From positions 1-44,525 of the forward strand of contig JAJZGG010000014.1 in the NCBI GenBank assembly GCA_021804965.1: a stretch of DNA of 44,525 nucleotides, given 5' to 3'. The translations under genes were made by a program, and so were the position numbers. Positions 9,890 to 16,250 of the stretch are shown piece by piece. The first letter of the stretch is position 1. The number at the start of each line of letters is the position of its first letter. The stretch comes from Acidobacteriota bacterium (GTDB lineage: Bacteria > Acidobacteriota > Terriglobia > Terriglobales > Acidobacteriaceae). The notes beneath the pieces were generated by a model that was not told the origin of the DNA, ran no database searches, and saw nothing but the letters and a program-made list of their open reading frames with translations.

Positions 9890-10963
9890 ATGGACGCGCA
9901 ACGGCCGACAAACGAGAGGCAACGGCAGGCCACACAGGCCCGACGCGCCGCGCTCGTCCGTCCCCGCATCGGCCCCGGCATTGGCATCGACCCAACCGCA
10001 CCCGCCAGGCTGCAGGCCCGCGCACCGCGCGAGCAGGGCTACGTCCTGCTGGCCGTGCTTTTCATGGCCTTCCTGCTGGCCTTGTCGCTCTCGATCGCCG
10101 CACCCCGCATGGCCGCCTCCATTGAACAGGATCGCGAGCGCGAGCTGATCCAGCGCGGTCTGCAGTATCAGCGCGCCGTTCAGCTCTACTACCGCAAATT
10201 CAGCGCCTTCCCGCCCACCATCGACGCCCTGGTCAAGACCAACACCATCCGCTTCCTGCGCAAGCGCTACAAGGACCCGATCACCGGCAAGGACGACTGG
10301 GTGCCCATCCACATGGGCGAGGCCAAGACGCCGATTCTCGGCTTCTTTGGCCAGCCGCTGGCCGGGGCCGGAATGAGCGGCACCTCCACCATGGCCGGCG
10401 TCGGCCCCAGCGGCGGCAATGCCAACGTGGGCACACCCGCCGGCGGGCTTGGCTCGTCCTCCTCGGGATTCTCCCTGGGATCCTCCGCAGGCGGCATGGG
10501 CAGCACGCCCGGAGCCACCGCAGGCGGCTCCTCGCCTTCGGGCAGTGCCTTCGGCAGCAACTCCCCCTCCGACTTCGGCAGCAGCAGCAACAGCAGCTCC
10601 CAAACCTTTGGCGGCGCAGGAATCATCGGCTTCAAGATTCCCAGCAACAAGCAGGCCCTGCTCGAATTCAAAAAGCAAAAGCACTTCAACGAGTGGGAGT
10701 TCTATTACGACCCCAGCGAGGAACAGTTCCTCTCCGGCAACGCCGCCCTGGGCCAGCCCATTCCCGTCGCCGGATCAAACAGTGCCACCTCATTCACCGG
10801 CAGCACCTTCGGCTCGGCACCCGGCGCAGCAGGCTCCGGCAGCACCTTCGGCTCCAGCGGCAGCAGCTTCGGTTCCAGCGGCAGCTTCGGCTCCAGCGGA
10901 GGATTTGGTTCCAGCCCATCCAGCGGTTCCACCTCGCCGCAGCCGCAATCGCCCCAGCCCTAG
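9890..10963 (+). CDS. Pseudopilin-like type II secretion protein with a long Gly/Ser-rich tail
   Basis: The ATG at 9890 lies one base after the preceding stop and gives 357 residues. A long basic N-terminal leader of about 48 residues precedes the motif REQGYVLLAVLFMAFLLALSLSI, which resembles a class III prepilin signal and hydrophobic N-helix. The usual Glu at mature position 5 is absent (Ala instead), so processing by PilD is uncertain. A GspG-like globular part follows (about 80-135), with the YYRKFSAFPPTIDALV element and a KRYKDPITGKDDW segment. The rest is Gly/Ser-rich: about 150-235 and 290-357, the latter with GSSGSFG-type repeats. A second small folded segment near 240-270 separates the two. 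It closes the pilus operon. Confidence 0.8.
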   Translation: MDAQRPTNERQRQATQARRAALVRPRIGPGIGIDPTAPARLQARAPREQGYVLLAVLFMAFLLALSLSIAAPRMAASIEQDRERELIQRGLQYQRAVQLYYRKFSAFPPTIDALVKTNTIRFLRKRYKDPITGKDDWVPIHMGEAKTPILGFFGQPLAGAGMSGTSTMAGVGPSGGNANVGTPAGGLGSSSSGFSLGSSAGGMGSTPGATAGGSSPSGSAFGSNSPSDFGSSSNSSSQTFGGAGIIGFKIPSNKQALLEFKKQKHFNEWEFYYDPSEEQFLSGNAALGQPIPVAGSNSATSFTGSTFGSAPGAAGSGSTFGSSGSSFGSSGSFGSSGGFGSSPSSGSTSPQPQSPQP

Positions 10964-10994
10964 CGACAATCATGCAACCCACTGGCATACGGAC

Positions 10995-11060
10995 GGGTGG
11001 CCCACTCAAGCGTCTTTTGCTTGAGTGGGGTCACTTGAGTGGGGTCGCTTGAGTGGGATC
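10995..11060. repeat. Hairpin repeat family copy with two additional half-repeats
   Basis: CCCACTCAAGC (11001-11011) pairs perfectly with GCTTGAGTGGG (11019-11029) around a 7-base loop. Two extra right-arm copies follow (about 11033-11043 and 11046-11057). The flank TCATCGATA also borders a copy at 39821. The same unit occurs several times at 39628-39830. Confidence 0.85.
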
Positions 11061-11158
11061 ATCGATATGCGCACACCGTTGTTCCGTTGCCCGTTCCAGC
11101 GCCCACTCCACAGGATGCCCCGCTTTGCCCTCAATCCATCCGGGACCCAAAAGCACCA

Positions 11159-11180
11159 ATGCCGCTCATGGGAGCGGCAT
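11159..11180. terminator. Perfect 9-bp hairpin downstream of the ErpA gene
   Basis: ATGCCGCTC (11159-11167) and GAGCGGCAT (11172-11180) form a perfect stem with a 4-base loop. Read on the minus strand it is followed by a short T-rich stretch (GCTTTT), so it may terminate ErpA transcription about 110 bases past the stop. The T-tract is weak. Confidence 0.4.
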
Positions 11181-11260
11181 CAGAGGGATTTGGATGGACT
11201 TTGTATGGCCCGAGCAAGGCTGTCATCCGAAGACGGCCATTCGGCGCGCCGAGGATTCAG

Positions 11261-11302
11261 CTTACACGCGAAACCTTACACGCTGAGCCTTACACGCTAA
11301 AC
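11261..11302 (-). repeat. 14-bp tandem repeat containing the ErpA stop codon
   Basis: Three units, CTTACACGCGAAAC (11261-11274), CTTACACGCTGAGC (11275-11288) and CTTACACGCTAAAC (11289-11302), run through the 3' end of the ErpA gene. On the minus strand each carries GCGTGTAA, so the last codons and stop have been copied twice downstream. Confidence 0.8.
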
Positions 11303-11658
11303 GAGGAACCGCAGCCGCACGTGCTCTTCACGTTCGGGTTCTCGAACTTGAAGCCGGCAGCCTCCAGCGTCTCCACATAATCCACAACACAGCTGTTCAG
11401 GTACATCAGCGAGGTGGAGTCGATGAACACCTTCAGCCCGTCGTACGTGAAGACCTTGTCCATCATGCCTGCCTGATTCTCAAAGGCCATCGAGTACTGG
11501 AAGCCGGAGCAACCGCCACCGACCACGCCCACGCGCAAACCGGCAGGAATCGGATCCTGGGTCGCCATGATCTCGCGCACCTTTGCGATTGCCGACGGGG
11601 TCAGGTTCAGCGGCAGGGATTTTGTCTCAGGTGTCAACGAATCGATTGCAGTGGCCAT
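11290..11658 (-). CDS. erpA: Iron-sulfur cluster insertion/carrier protein, ErpA/IscA (HesB) family
   Basis: A-type carriers receive Fe-S clusters from the assembly scaffold and deliver them to target apoproteins. The 122-residue protein has the three conserved cysteines: Cys50 in GGGCSGFQY and Cys114/Cys116 in the C-terminal CGCGSSF. A 15-20 residue N-terminal extension precedes the fold, which starts near LNLTPSAIAKV. A strong Shine-Dalgarno (AAAGGAG) lies upstream of the ATG on the minus strand. ErpA versus IscA cannot be separated by motif alone. The absence of iscS/iscU neighbours makes a stand-alone ErpA-type carrier more likely. Its stop region is tandemly repeated downstream. Confidence 0.9.
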   Translation of the reverse strand: MATAIDSLTPETKSLPLNLTPSAIAKVREIMATQDPIPAGLRVGVVGGGCSGFQYSMAFENQAGMMDKVFTYDGLKVFIDSTSLMYLNSCVVDYVETLEAAGFKFENPNVKSTCGCGSSFSV

Positions 11659-12050
11659 GTTCTTCTCCTTTGGGGCGAACGCAATGCCCTCTTATCAATT
11701 TAGCTCCGATTTCGGCGCAGAATCAAGAGCATTTTGGTCCGAATTCACTCTATGAGATGCCAAATCGGGCGGCGGCGATGCACTTTCTCTGCCCGCAACA
11801 CAAGCTTTCCTTCGCCAATTCCAGCCACAGATCGCTGCACCCCCCTCAAAGAAAATCATCTGTGACCTCGAACACAGAAAAGATTGCGCCACAGAATCAG
11901 AATCGCGCTATAGTTGTTAGCCGGGCGGCCCCGGCTGCCTGTGCCGTGCTGGAATTTCTGCTGAGGCCTCCAGGCTACTCCGCGACCCTGCTGTTCGGAA
12001 CAGCGCAATCGGGACCGAACCGGACCCCTTACGGGGATGTGGAGGAAGTC
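11659..12050 (+). other. Intergenic region with a candidate promoter and structured leader
   Basis: This 392-base gap separates the divergent ErpA and small membrane protein genes. No gene is convincing; the frame of the downstream gene is open upstream to 11583 but that stretch has no conserved character. A TATAGT hexamer at 11909-11914 could be a -10 box. It is followed by a series of inverted repeats: GCCGGG/CCCGGC (11920-11935), GCTGTT/AACAGC (11990-12004) and CCCC/GGGG (12025-12036). These suggest a structured 5' leader of about 130 bases. No known riboswitch, 6S or SRP RNA consensus is recognised. Confidence 0.5.
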
Positions 12051-12326
12051 ATGCACATCGTTCCTGCACTCTGGATTGCGTGGGGAATTCTTGCAGTCGT
12101 CACCCTCGCGCTGTACGGGTATCGTGCCACCCTTACCCGGGACGAAGAAGGTCAGATCTTTCTCGACGAGGCCTTCGATCACGAAAAAGCCATCCAGAAC
12201 GCGATTGTCTCGCGGGTCAATCGCATCGATCCCGTCGTCAGAACCAGCGTGGCGCTGACCGCCCTGCTCACCGCAGCCGTCATCGTCTACTACGCCTGGG
12301 ATATGGCCAAATCGCTCTTTGGCTAA
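12051..12326 (+). CDS. Small membrane protein of unknown function
   Basis: This 91-residue protein has two membrane helices, at about 5-22 (ALWIAWGILAVVTLALYGY) and 67-84 (VALTALLTAAVIVYYAWDM). They flank a charged loop (TRDEEGQIFLDEAFDHEKAIQNAIVSRVNRIDP). The ATG at 12051 is chosen because GGAGG lies 6 bases upstream and the frame before it lacks protein-like composition. I do not recognise the family. The acidic central loop and helix pair give no clear role. A 15-bp tandem repeat starts on the base after its stop. Confidence 0.78.
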   Translation: MHIVPALWIAWGILAVVTLALYGYRATLTRDEEGQIFLDEAFDHEKAIQNAIVSRVNRIDPVVRTSVALTALLTAAVIVYYAWDMAKSLFG

Positions 12327-12401
12327 TGCTGCGGAGGTAGATACTTCGGAGATTGATGCTTCGGAGGTTGATGCTTCGGAGATTGACGCTTCGGAATCAT
12401 G
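12327..12401. repeat. 15-bp tandem repeat, 5 units, directly after a stop codon
   Basis: Units begin at 12327, 12342, 12357, 12372 and 12387 and follow the pattern TGCTTCGGAGATTGA with a few substitutions. The array abuts the TAA of the small membrane protein gene and fills part of the tail-to-tail gap with the VWFA-type gene. It would read as Ser-Glu-Ile-Asp-Ala repeats but has no credible start. Confidence 0.85.
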
Positions 12402-12404
12402 CGT

Positions 12405-12431
12405 GTGCCTCCTGCCCGCAACAGGAGGCAC
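12405..12431. terminator. Perfect 10-bp hairpin between convergent genes
   Basis: GTGCCTCCTG (12405-12414) pairs perfectly with CAGGAGGCAC (12422-12431) around a 7-base loop, in the 223-base gap between convergent genes. No long T-tract follows on either strand, so intrinsic termination would be weak. Position favours a bidirectional terminator. Confidence 0.55.
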
Positions 12432-12549
12432 CCAACCCTCTGTGACCTGTGCCCGAGTGACCGGTGCCCGACTCCCTGCCTTGGCAGGCTGCCGATGCCG
12501 CGATCCTCTTCGCCGAGCACTCACCCGCTGAGCGGAACTCTCCGCCCGG

Positions 12550-13992
12550 CTACTGCACCTGTTGCTGCGCGCGATACCCATTGCGGTAGATCAGGTCATA
12601 CTTCAGCGCATTGTGCTTCTGGTCCTGAAACTGCATCGGGCGACCCTCGTTGTCGACCAGTTCCACCTGAATCCTGCGAAAGCTGCCATCCGGATTGGTG
12701 TTCGTCGGATGGTAAACCAGTTGATACTTGAAGCGGATGGCCTGGTTGATCACGCCCACATCGTCCGGCAGCTCGCCCTCAAAACGCGGCGCAAAAAACA
12801 TCCCACCCGTCATCTGGGCAAAGGTGCGCATCTGGTTGTCCGCCTGCAGATAGGTCACATCCGAAGCCGCATAGCGCGGCGAGCCTCCCATTACGGCACG
12901 CAGAAACCCACCCGTCGAAATGCTGTAAATCGTCACATTCGGCGTCTCGCGTATCTTCTGCAGCACCTTGTCCAGCGTAATGCGCGAAAACGTATCGCGT
13001 CCTGAGCCGATCAGCAGAATATATTTCTGCCCTTCGATCCGGCTCATCCGATCCAGCGCCTGATACAGCGCATCGAAGAGATCCCGCTCGCTGAAACCCG
13101 GCAGCGTCAGGTCGTCAATCCCCTCGACGACCTGATTCTTGTCCTGCGTAAAGTCCGTGATGATGTGCGTGTGCAGGTCATAGGTCATCAGCGCAACGTA
13201 ATCCTGCGGCCGCAGTTGCTGGGCAAATGCCCAGGCTGCATTGCGCATGTCATAGACAAACCGATAGTTGGTGGCGGCAAACTCGGCCAGAATCAGCGCG
13301 GTAATCGGCGCCTCCACGCGCTTGAACCGGAGGATCTTCTGCGGCTTGCCGTCCTCGTAGACGGCAAAGTTTGCAGCGCTCAGATCGGGTACAAACTGGT
13401 GCGTCTTTTCCAGCAGCACCCCCACATCCACCGTAACCTCCGGCACATTCACCTGCAGCGTCAGATTTCCCAGCCCCGGCGGATTCCGCAGCGCCGGCGG
13501 TGGCGGCGGCGGCACATCCTCGCTCTTGCGCTTCAGTCGCGGCACCACCACAGCTCCGGCATCGTCGTTTGGACCGGCATCGTCGAGAGCACCGGAAGCG
13601 GCTGACGAAGCTTGAGCGGCTGACGAAGCTTGAGACGCTGGCGAAGCTTGAGACGCGGACGAAGCTTGAGACGCGGACGAAGCTGGCATCGTCTCTGCGC
13701 CGGGCACAGACTGCGCGCCGGGTGCTGCCGGTCCAGTCGGCTGCGGCGAAGGCTGGCTCGCATCCGCATCCGTTGCCGTTGCCGTTGCCGGATGCTTGCG
13801 GTGCAGCACCGGCTGCGCGTTCCCCGTCTGCGAGCTGTCGGACTGCGAACTCCCCGGCGCAGTCGATCCCGCACCGGCCTGTCCGCCAGCCGAGCCCAGT
13901 CTCGGACTGGCCCAGGCAGCCACCGAAGGCAACAGCAGCAGCCCCGCCCAGGCGGCCAGAAAAACAAGGCGAATTCGCTGTGCAGCAATCAT
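12550..13992 (-). CDS. Secreted VWFA-related (acidobacterial type) protein
   Basis: The 480-residue protein opens with a signal peptide (about 1-28, IRLVFLAAWAGLLLLPSVAAWA). A low-complexity Ser/Ala/Gln/Pro-rich region follows (about 30-150), holding SSASQA repeats coded by 18-bp DNA units at 13598-13687. The C-terminal half matches the VWFA-related domain common in Acidobacteria: NLTLQVNVPEVTVDVGVLLEK, the NFAVYEDGKPQKILRFKRVEAP segment, then the alpha/beta VWA fold with DLFDALYQALDRMSRIEGQKYILLIGSGRD. A complete MIDAS DxSxS is not evident, so metal-dependent adhesion is doubtful. The role is unknown; such proteins are exported and multi-copy in this phylum. It diverges from the S55 peptidase gene. 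Confidence 0.88.
   Translation of the reverse strand: MIAAQRIRLVFLAAWAGLLLLPSVAAWASPRLGSAGGQAGAGSTAPGSSQSDSSQTGNAQPVLHRKHPATATATDADASQPSPQPTGPAAPGAQSVPGAETMPASSASQASSASQASPASQASSAAQASSAASGALDDAGPNDDAGAVVVPRLKRKSEDVPPPPPPALRNPPGLGNLTLQVNVPEVTVDVGVLLEKTHQFVPDLSAANFAVYEDGKPQKILRFKRVEAPITALILAEFAATNYRFVYDMRNAAWAFAQQLRPQDYVALMTYDLHTHIITDFTQDKNQVVEGIDDLTLPGFSERDLFDALYQALDRMSRIEGQKYILLIGSGRDTFSRITLDKVLQKIRETPNVTIYSISTGGFLRAVMGGSPRYAASDVTYLQADNQMRTFAQMTGGMFFAPRFEGELPDDVGVINQAIRFKYQLVYHPTNTNPDGSFRRIQVELVDNEGRPMQFQDQKHNALKYDLIYRNGYRAQQQVQ
13598..13687 (-). repeat. 18-bp tandem repeat, 5 units, inside the VWFA-type gene
   Basis: Units of the form GACGCGGACGAAGCTTGA start at 13598, 13616, 13634, 13652 and 13670. 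They keep the frame and encode Ser/Ala/Gln hexapeptides in the linker between signal peptide and VWFA-like domain. Confidence 0.85.
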
Positions 13993-14135
13993 GGAAAGTA
14001 CCCTGCCTGAGACGGATCTCCACTACCATTCCCTGCGCCGGGCTCCGCATGCCCGGAAGACTGCATCCGAAGCCCAGCGCCAGCCCCGGCCCACCCAAAG
14101 CCCAACCCCAGCCGGCCCGTCGCCGACTGGCGTCC

Positions 14136-14212
14136 GGATTCCGGCAGGAATCCGCTTGTATTCCGGACAATCGATCCGCGTAGGGTAGGCTCTGCCGTCT
14201 ACATTAGTAGAC
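14136..14212. promoter_or_regulatory. Divergent promoter region with two perfect inverted repeats
   Basis: GGATTCC (14136-14142) and GGAATCC (14147-14153) form a perfect 7-bp inverted repeat with a 4-base centre, followed by a TTCCGGAC copy (14161-14168). Next to the start, GTCTAC (14197-14202) and GTAGAC (14207-14212) form another perfect inverted repeat, and it covers the putative -10 box TACATT (14200-14205). The latter ends 7 bases before the GTG start at 14213. Operator function is inferred from symmetry and position. Confidence 0.5.
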
Positions 14213-16129
14213 GTGAGCATCGTTGCCCAGAGAAAATTTCGCGCCCCTTTTGCCCCCCTCAAAAAAATCGCCCCCGCTGTGGGTGCGCTCGTTGTCTGCC
14301 TGTTCATGGTCGGGACCGCTACCGCAGCGCCCCTCGCAGCCGCAACCCCGAATCCGCCTCCATCCACAGGGGGCATCTTTCCCCTGTCCCAGGTCCATCG
14401 CGGGCTGATTGCCACCGCCTGGACGGTCTTTGAAGGCACCGCGCCCGAGCCCATGCAGGTGGAGATTCTGGGCATTCTGCGTGGAGCGCGCGGACCCGGC
14501 CGCGACCTCATTCTGGCCCGTCTGCAGGGCACCAAGCCGGAATACACCGGCGTCGTGGCCGGCATGAGCGGCAGCCCGGTCTACGTGGGCACCCGGCTGC
14601 TCGGCGCGCTTTCCTATCGCATCGGCCAGTTCAGCAAGGAGCCCATCGCTGGCATCACCCCGATGGAGCAGATGCTGGAGGTCCGCGACCAGATCGCATC
14701 CTCCGCCAGCAGCCAACCGGCCGTTGCCGCAGTCCCTTTGCAAGACCCGGCCCAGCCGCTTCCGTCCGCCTCGCAGCAGCAGCAGGCCGCAGCTCCGCTG
14801 GTTCAAGCCACAGCTCCGCTGGTTCAAGCCATGGACACGCCGCTGCTGATGAGCGGATTTTCCGACGCCGCCATCCAGCTCTGGCGGCAGCGGATGGCCG
14901 GCACCGGCCTGGAAAAGATTGCCGTCGGCGGACCGCTGGGCAACTCCGCCACCGCCGCCGAGGACCACACGCCGATTCTGCCCGGCTCTGCCGTCAGCCT
15001 GCAGATGGTGCGTGGCGATCTGGAGATTGCCGCCACCTGCACCGTCACCTACGTGGATGCGCACCACCTGCTGGCCTGCGGCCATCCGGTCCTGCAGGCC
15101 GGGAATGTCTCCCTGCCCATGACCCGGGCCGACGTGGTGGCCACCCTGCCGTCGCCGCTCAATGCCTTCAAGATCATCAATACCGGCGCCACCATCGGCG
15201 CATTCACCCAGGATCGGGATGCAGCCATCGGCGGACTGCTCGGCGCCCATGCGGCCATGATCCCGATCCGGGTCACCGTCACCACCGGCGCACAAACCGT
15301 GACCCACCATGTGGAAGTGCTCAACCTGCCCACCATGACCTCCTCCGCGCTGCTGGTTTCCATCTATCAGCTGCTGCTGGAAACCAACCAGAGCACGGCT
15401 GAAACCAGCTATCACGTCACCGGAGCCATCCGCCTCACCGGTGCGCCGCCCGTGCCCATTGACAGTTGGGGAACGCCCGGCGGAAACATGGCTCCGCAGC
15501 TGGCCGCAGCCATCGGCGTCGGATCCACCTTCGATGCCCTCTACGCCAGCTCGCAACGCACTCCGGCAGCCAACTCCATTGCCGGCATCGATCTGCACAT
15601 CGATGCCCTGGCCGGCAATCGCGCCACCACGCTCGACGGCGTGCGCCTGCTTTCCTCCGGCATCGTGCACGCCGGGGACACGATTGCGCTGGAGGCCACG
15701 GTGCATCGATGGCAGCAGCCGTCGCAGATCGTCCATCTGCAGGCCCGTCTGCCGCAGAATCTGCCTGCAGGCAACCTGCGGATTCTTGTCAGTGATGGCG
15801 CAACCCTCGATCGCACGCTCGATGCCACCGCCCCCAGTCATGATCCCGCGGGCTTTGCCGCCACGCTGAACCGCATGCAGCAGCAACACGCCCAGAACCG
15901 GCTCTATCTCAGCCTGCTGCTGCCGCAGGCCCAGGCCTCGATGGGCGGCCGGATTCTCCCCGATCTGCCCTTGTCCGTGGCCAATGCCATGGAGCCGCTG
16001 CATCAGGCAGCCGCAGCCGGGCTCAACGGCGAGTCGCTGCAGATTGCCGCCAGTGTACCCGTCGATGGCGCGCTGCGCGGCTATCGAACGCTCGAACTGC
16101 ACATCGCAACCGGGGGCGGGTTACACTAG
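14213..16129 (+). CDS. Secreted S55 (SpoIVB-like) serine peptidase-type protein
   Basis: This 638-residue protein has an N-terminal membrane helix or signal peptide (about 18-39). A segment like the C-terminal part of the SpoIVB S55 domain follows: TVFEGTAPEPMQVEILG, then GMSGSPV at 117-123, with the nucleophile box, then a PIAGITPMEQML segment. After a Gln/Ala linker (about 160-205, with a 21-bp DNA duplication) comes a segment like the N-terminal part of S55, with GDLEIAATCTVTYVDAHHLLACGHPV and candidate catalytic His291. The C-terminal 300 residues are beta-rich and unassigned. Compared with SpoIVB the Ser and His halves are in swapped order. The start is GTG with no Shine-Dalgarno. Confidence 0.85.
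   Translation: MSIVAQRKFRAPFAPLKKIAPAVGALVVCLFMVGTATAAPLAAATPNPPPSTGGIFPLSQVHRGLIATAWTVFEGTAPEPMQVEILGILRGARGPGRDLILARLQGTKPEYTGVVAGMSGSPVYVGTRLLGALSYRIGQFSKEPIAGITPMEQMLEVRDQIASSASSQPAVAAVPLQDPAQPLPSASQQQQAAAPLVQATAPLVQAMDTPLLMSGFSDAAIQLWRQRMAGTGLEKIAVGGPLGNSATAAEDHTPILPGSAVSLQMVRGDLEIAATCTVTYVDAHHLLACGHPVLQAGNVSLPMTRADVVATLPSPLNAFKIINTGATIGAFTQDRDAAIGGLLGAHAAMIPIRVTVTTGAQTVTHHVEVLNLPTMTSSALLVSIYQLLLETNQSTAETSYHVTGAIRLTGAPPVPIDSWGTPGGNMAPQLAAAIGVGSTFDALYASSQRTPAANSIAGIDLHIDALAGNRATTLDGVRLLSSGIVHAGDTIALEATVHRWQQPSQIVHLQARLPQNLPAGNLRILVSDGATLDRTLDATAPSHDPAGFAATLNRMQQQHAQNRLYLSLLLPQAQASMGGRILPDLPLSVANAMEPLHQAAAAGLNGESLQIAASVPVDGALRGYRTLELHIATGGGLH
14790..14831 (+). repeat. 21-bp direct duplication in the S55 peptidase linker
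   Basis: Two copies of a 21-base unit (14790-14810 and 14811-14831) encode a repeated Ala-Pro-Leu-Val-Gln-Ala-Thr/Met heptapeptide between the Ser and His subdomains. The frame is kept. Confidence 0.8.
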
Positions 16130-16250
16130 GGAGAGTCTGCGGACTGCCTTCGCTTCTGGCAGCTCGCTGGCGCGCAGGCAGCTCGGGGAAACTTGCCACC
16201 TGCGCAACTGTCGTACTTTGGGGCCAATCAGGAAGATCCGGGGAAGTGTG

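Larger units (their letters stand above)
10964..11289. other. Tail-to-tail intergenic gap with hairpin repeats
   Basis: No gene is visible in these 326 bases, which lie between the convergent pseudopilin-like and ErpA genes. From left to right they hold a hairpin-repeat copy with two extra half-copies (10995-11060), a perfect 9-bp hairpin (11159-11180) and the start of a 14-bp tandem repeat that duplicates the ErpA stop region (11261-11302). The short open frames here contain only repeat sequence. Confidence 0.7.

Noticed and set aside
11920-12036. SRP (4.5S) RNA, 6S RNA or tRNA in the ErpA/small membrane protein gap
   Set aside because: No GGAAGC-type SRP core, 6S bubble layout or tRNA T-arm could be seen; only generic stems.
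11583-12050. N-terminal extension of the small membrane protein
   Set aside because: The frame is open, but the stretch is low-complexity, contains stem-forming sequence, and a good GGAGG sits just before the ATG at 12051.
12319-12531. Small repeat protein (Ser-Glu-Ile-Asp-Ala repeats)
   Set aside because: It would start inside the preceding gene and consists only of the 15-bp array plus the hairpin; no independent ribosome site.
14204-16102. 632-codon minus-strand open frame opposite the S55 gene
   Set aside because: The plus strand carries GMSGSP and GHP motifs and a signal segment; the minus frame has none and reads as Gly/Gln/His-rich shadow.
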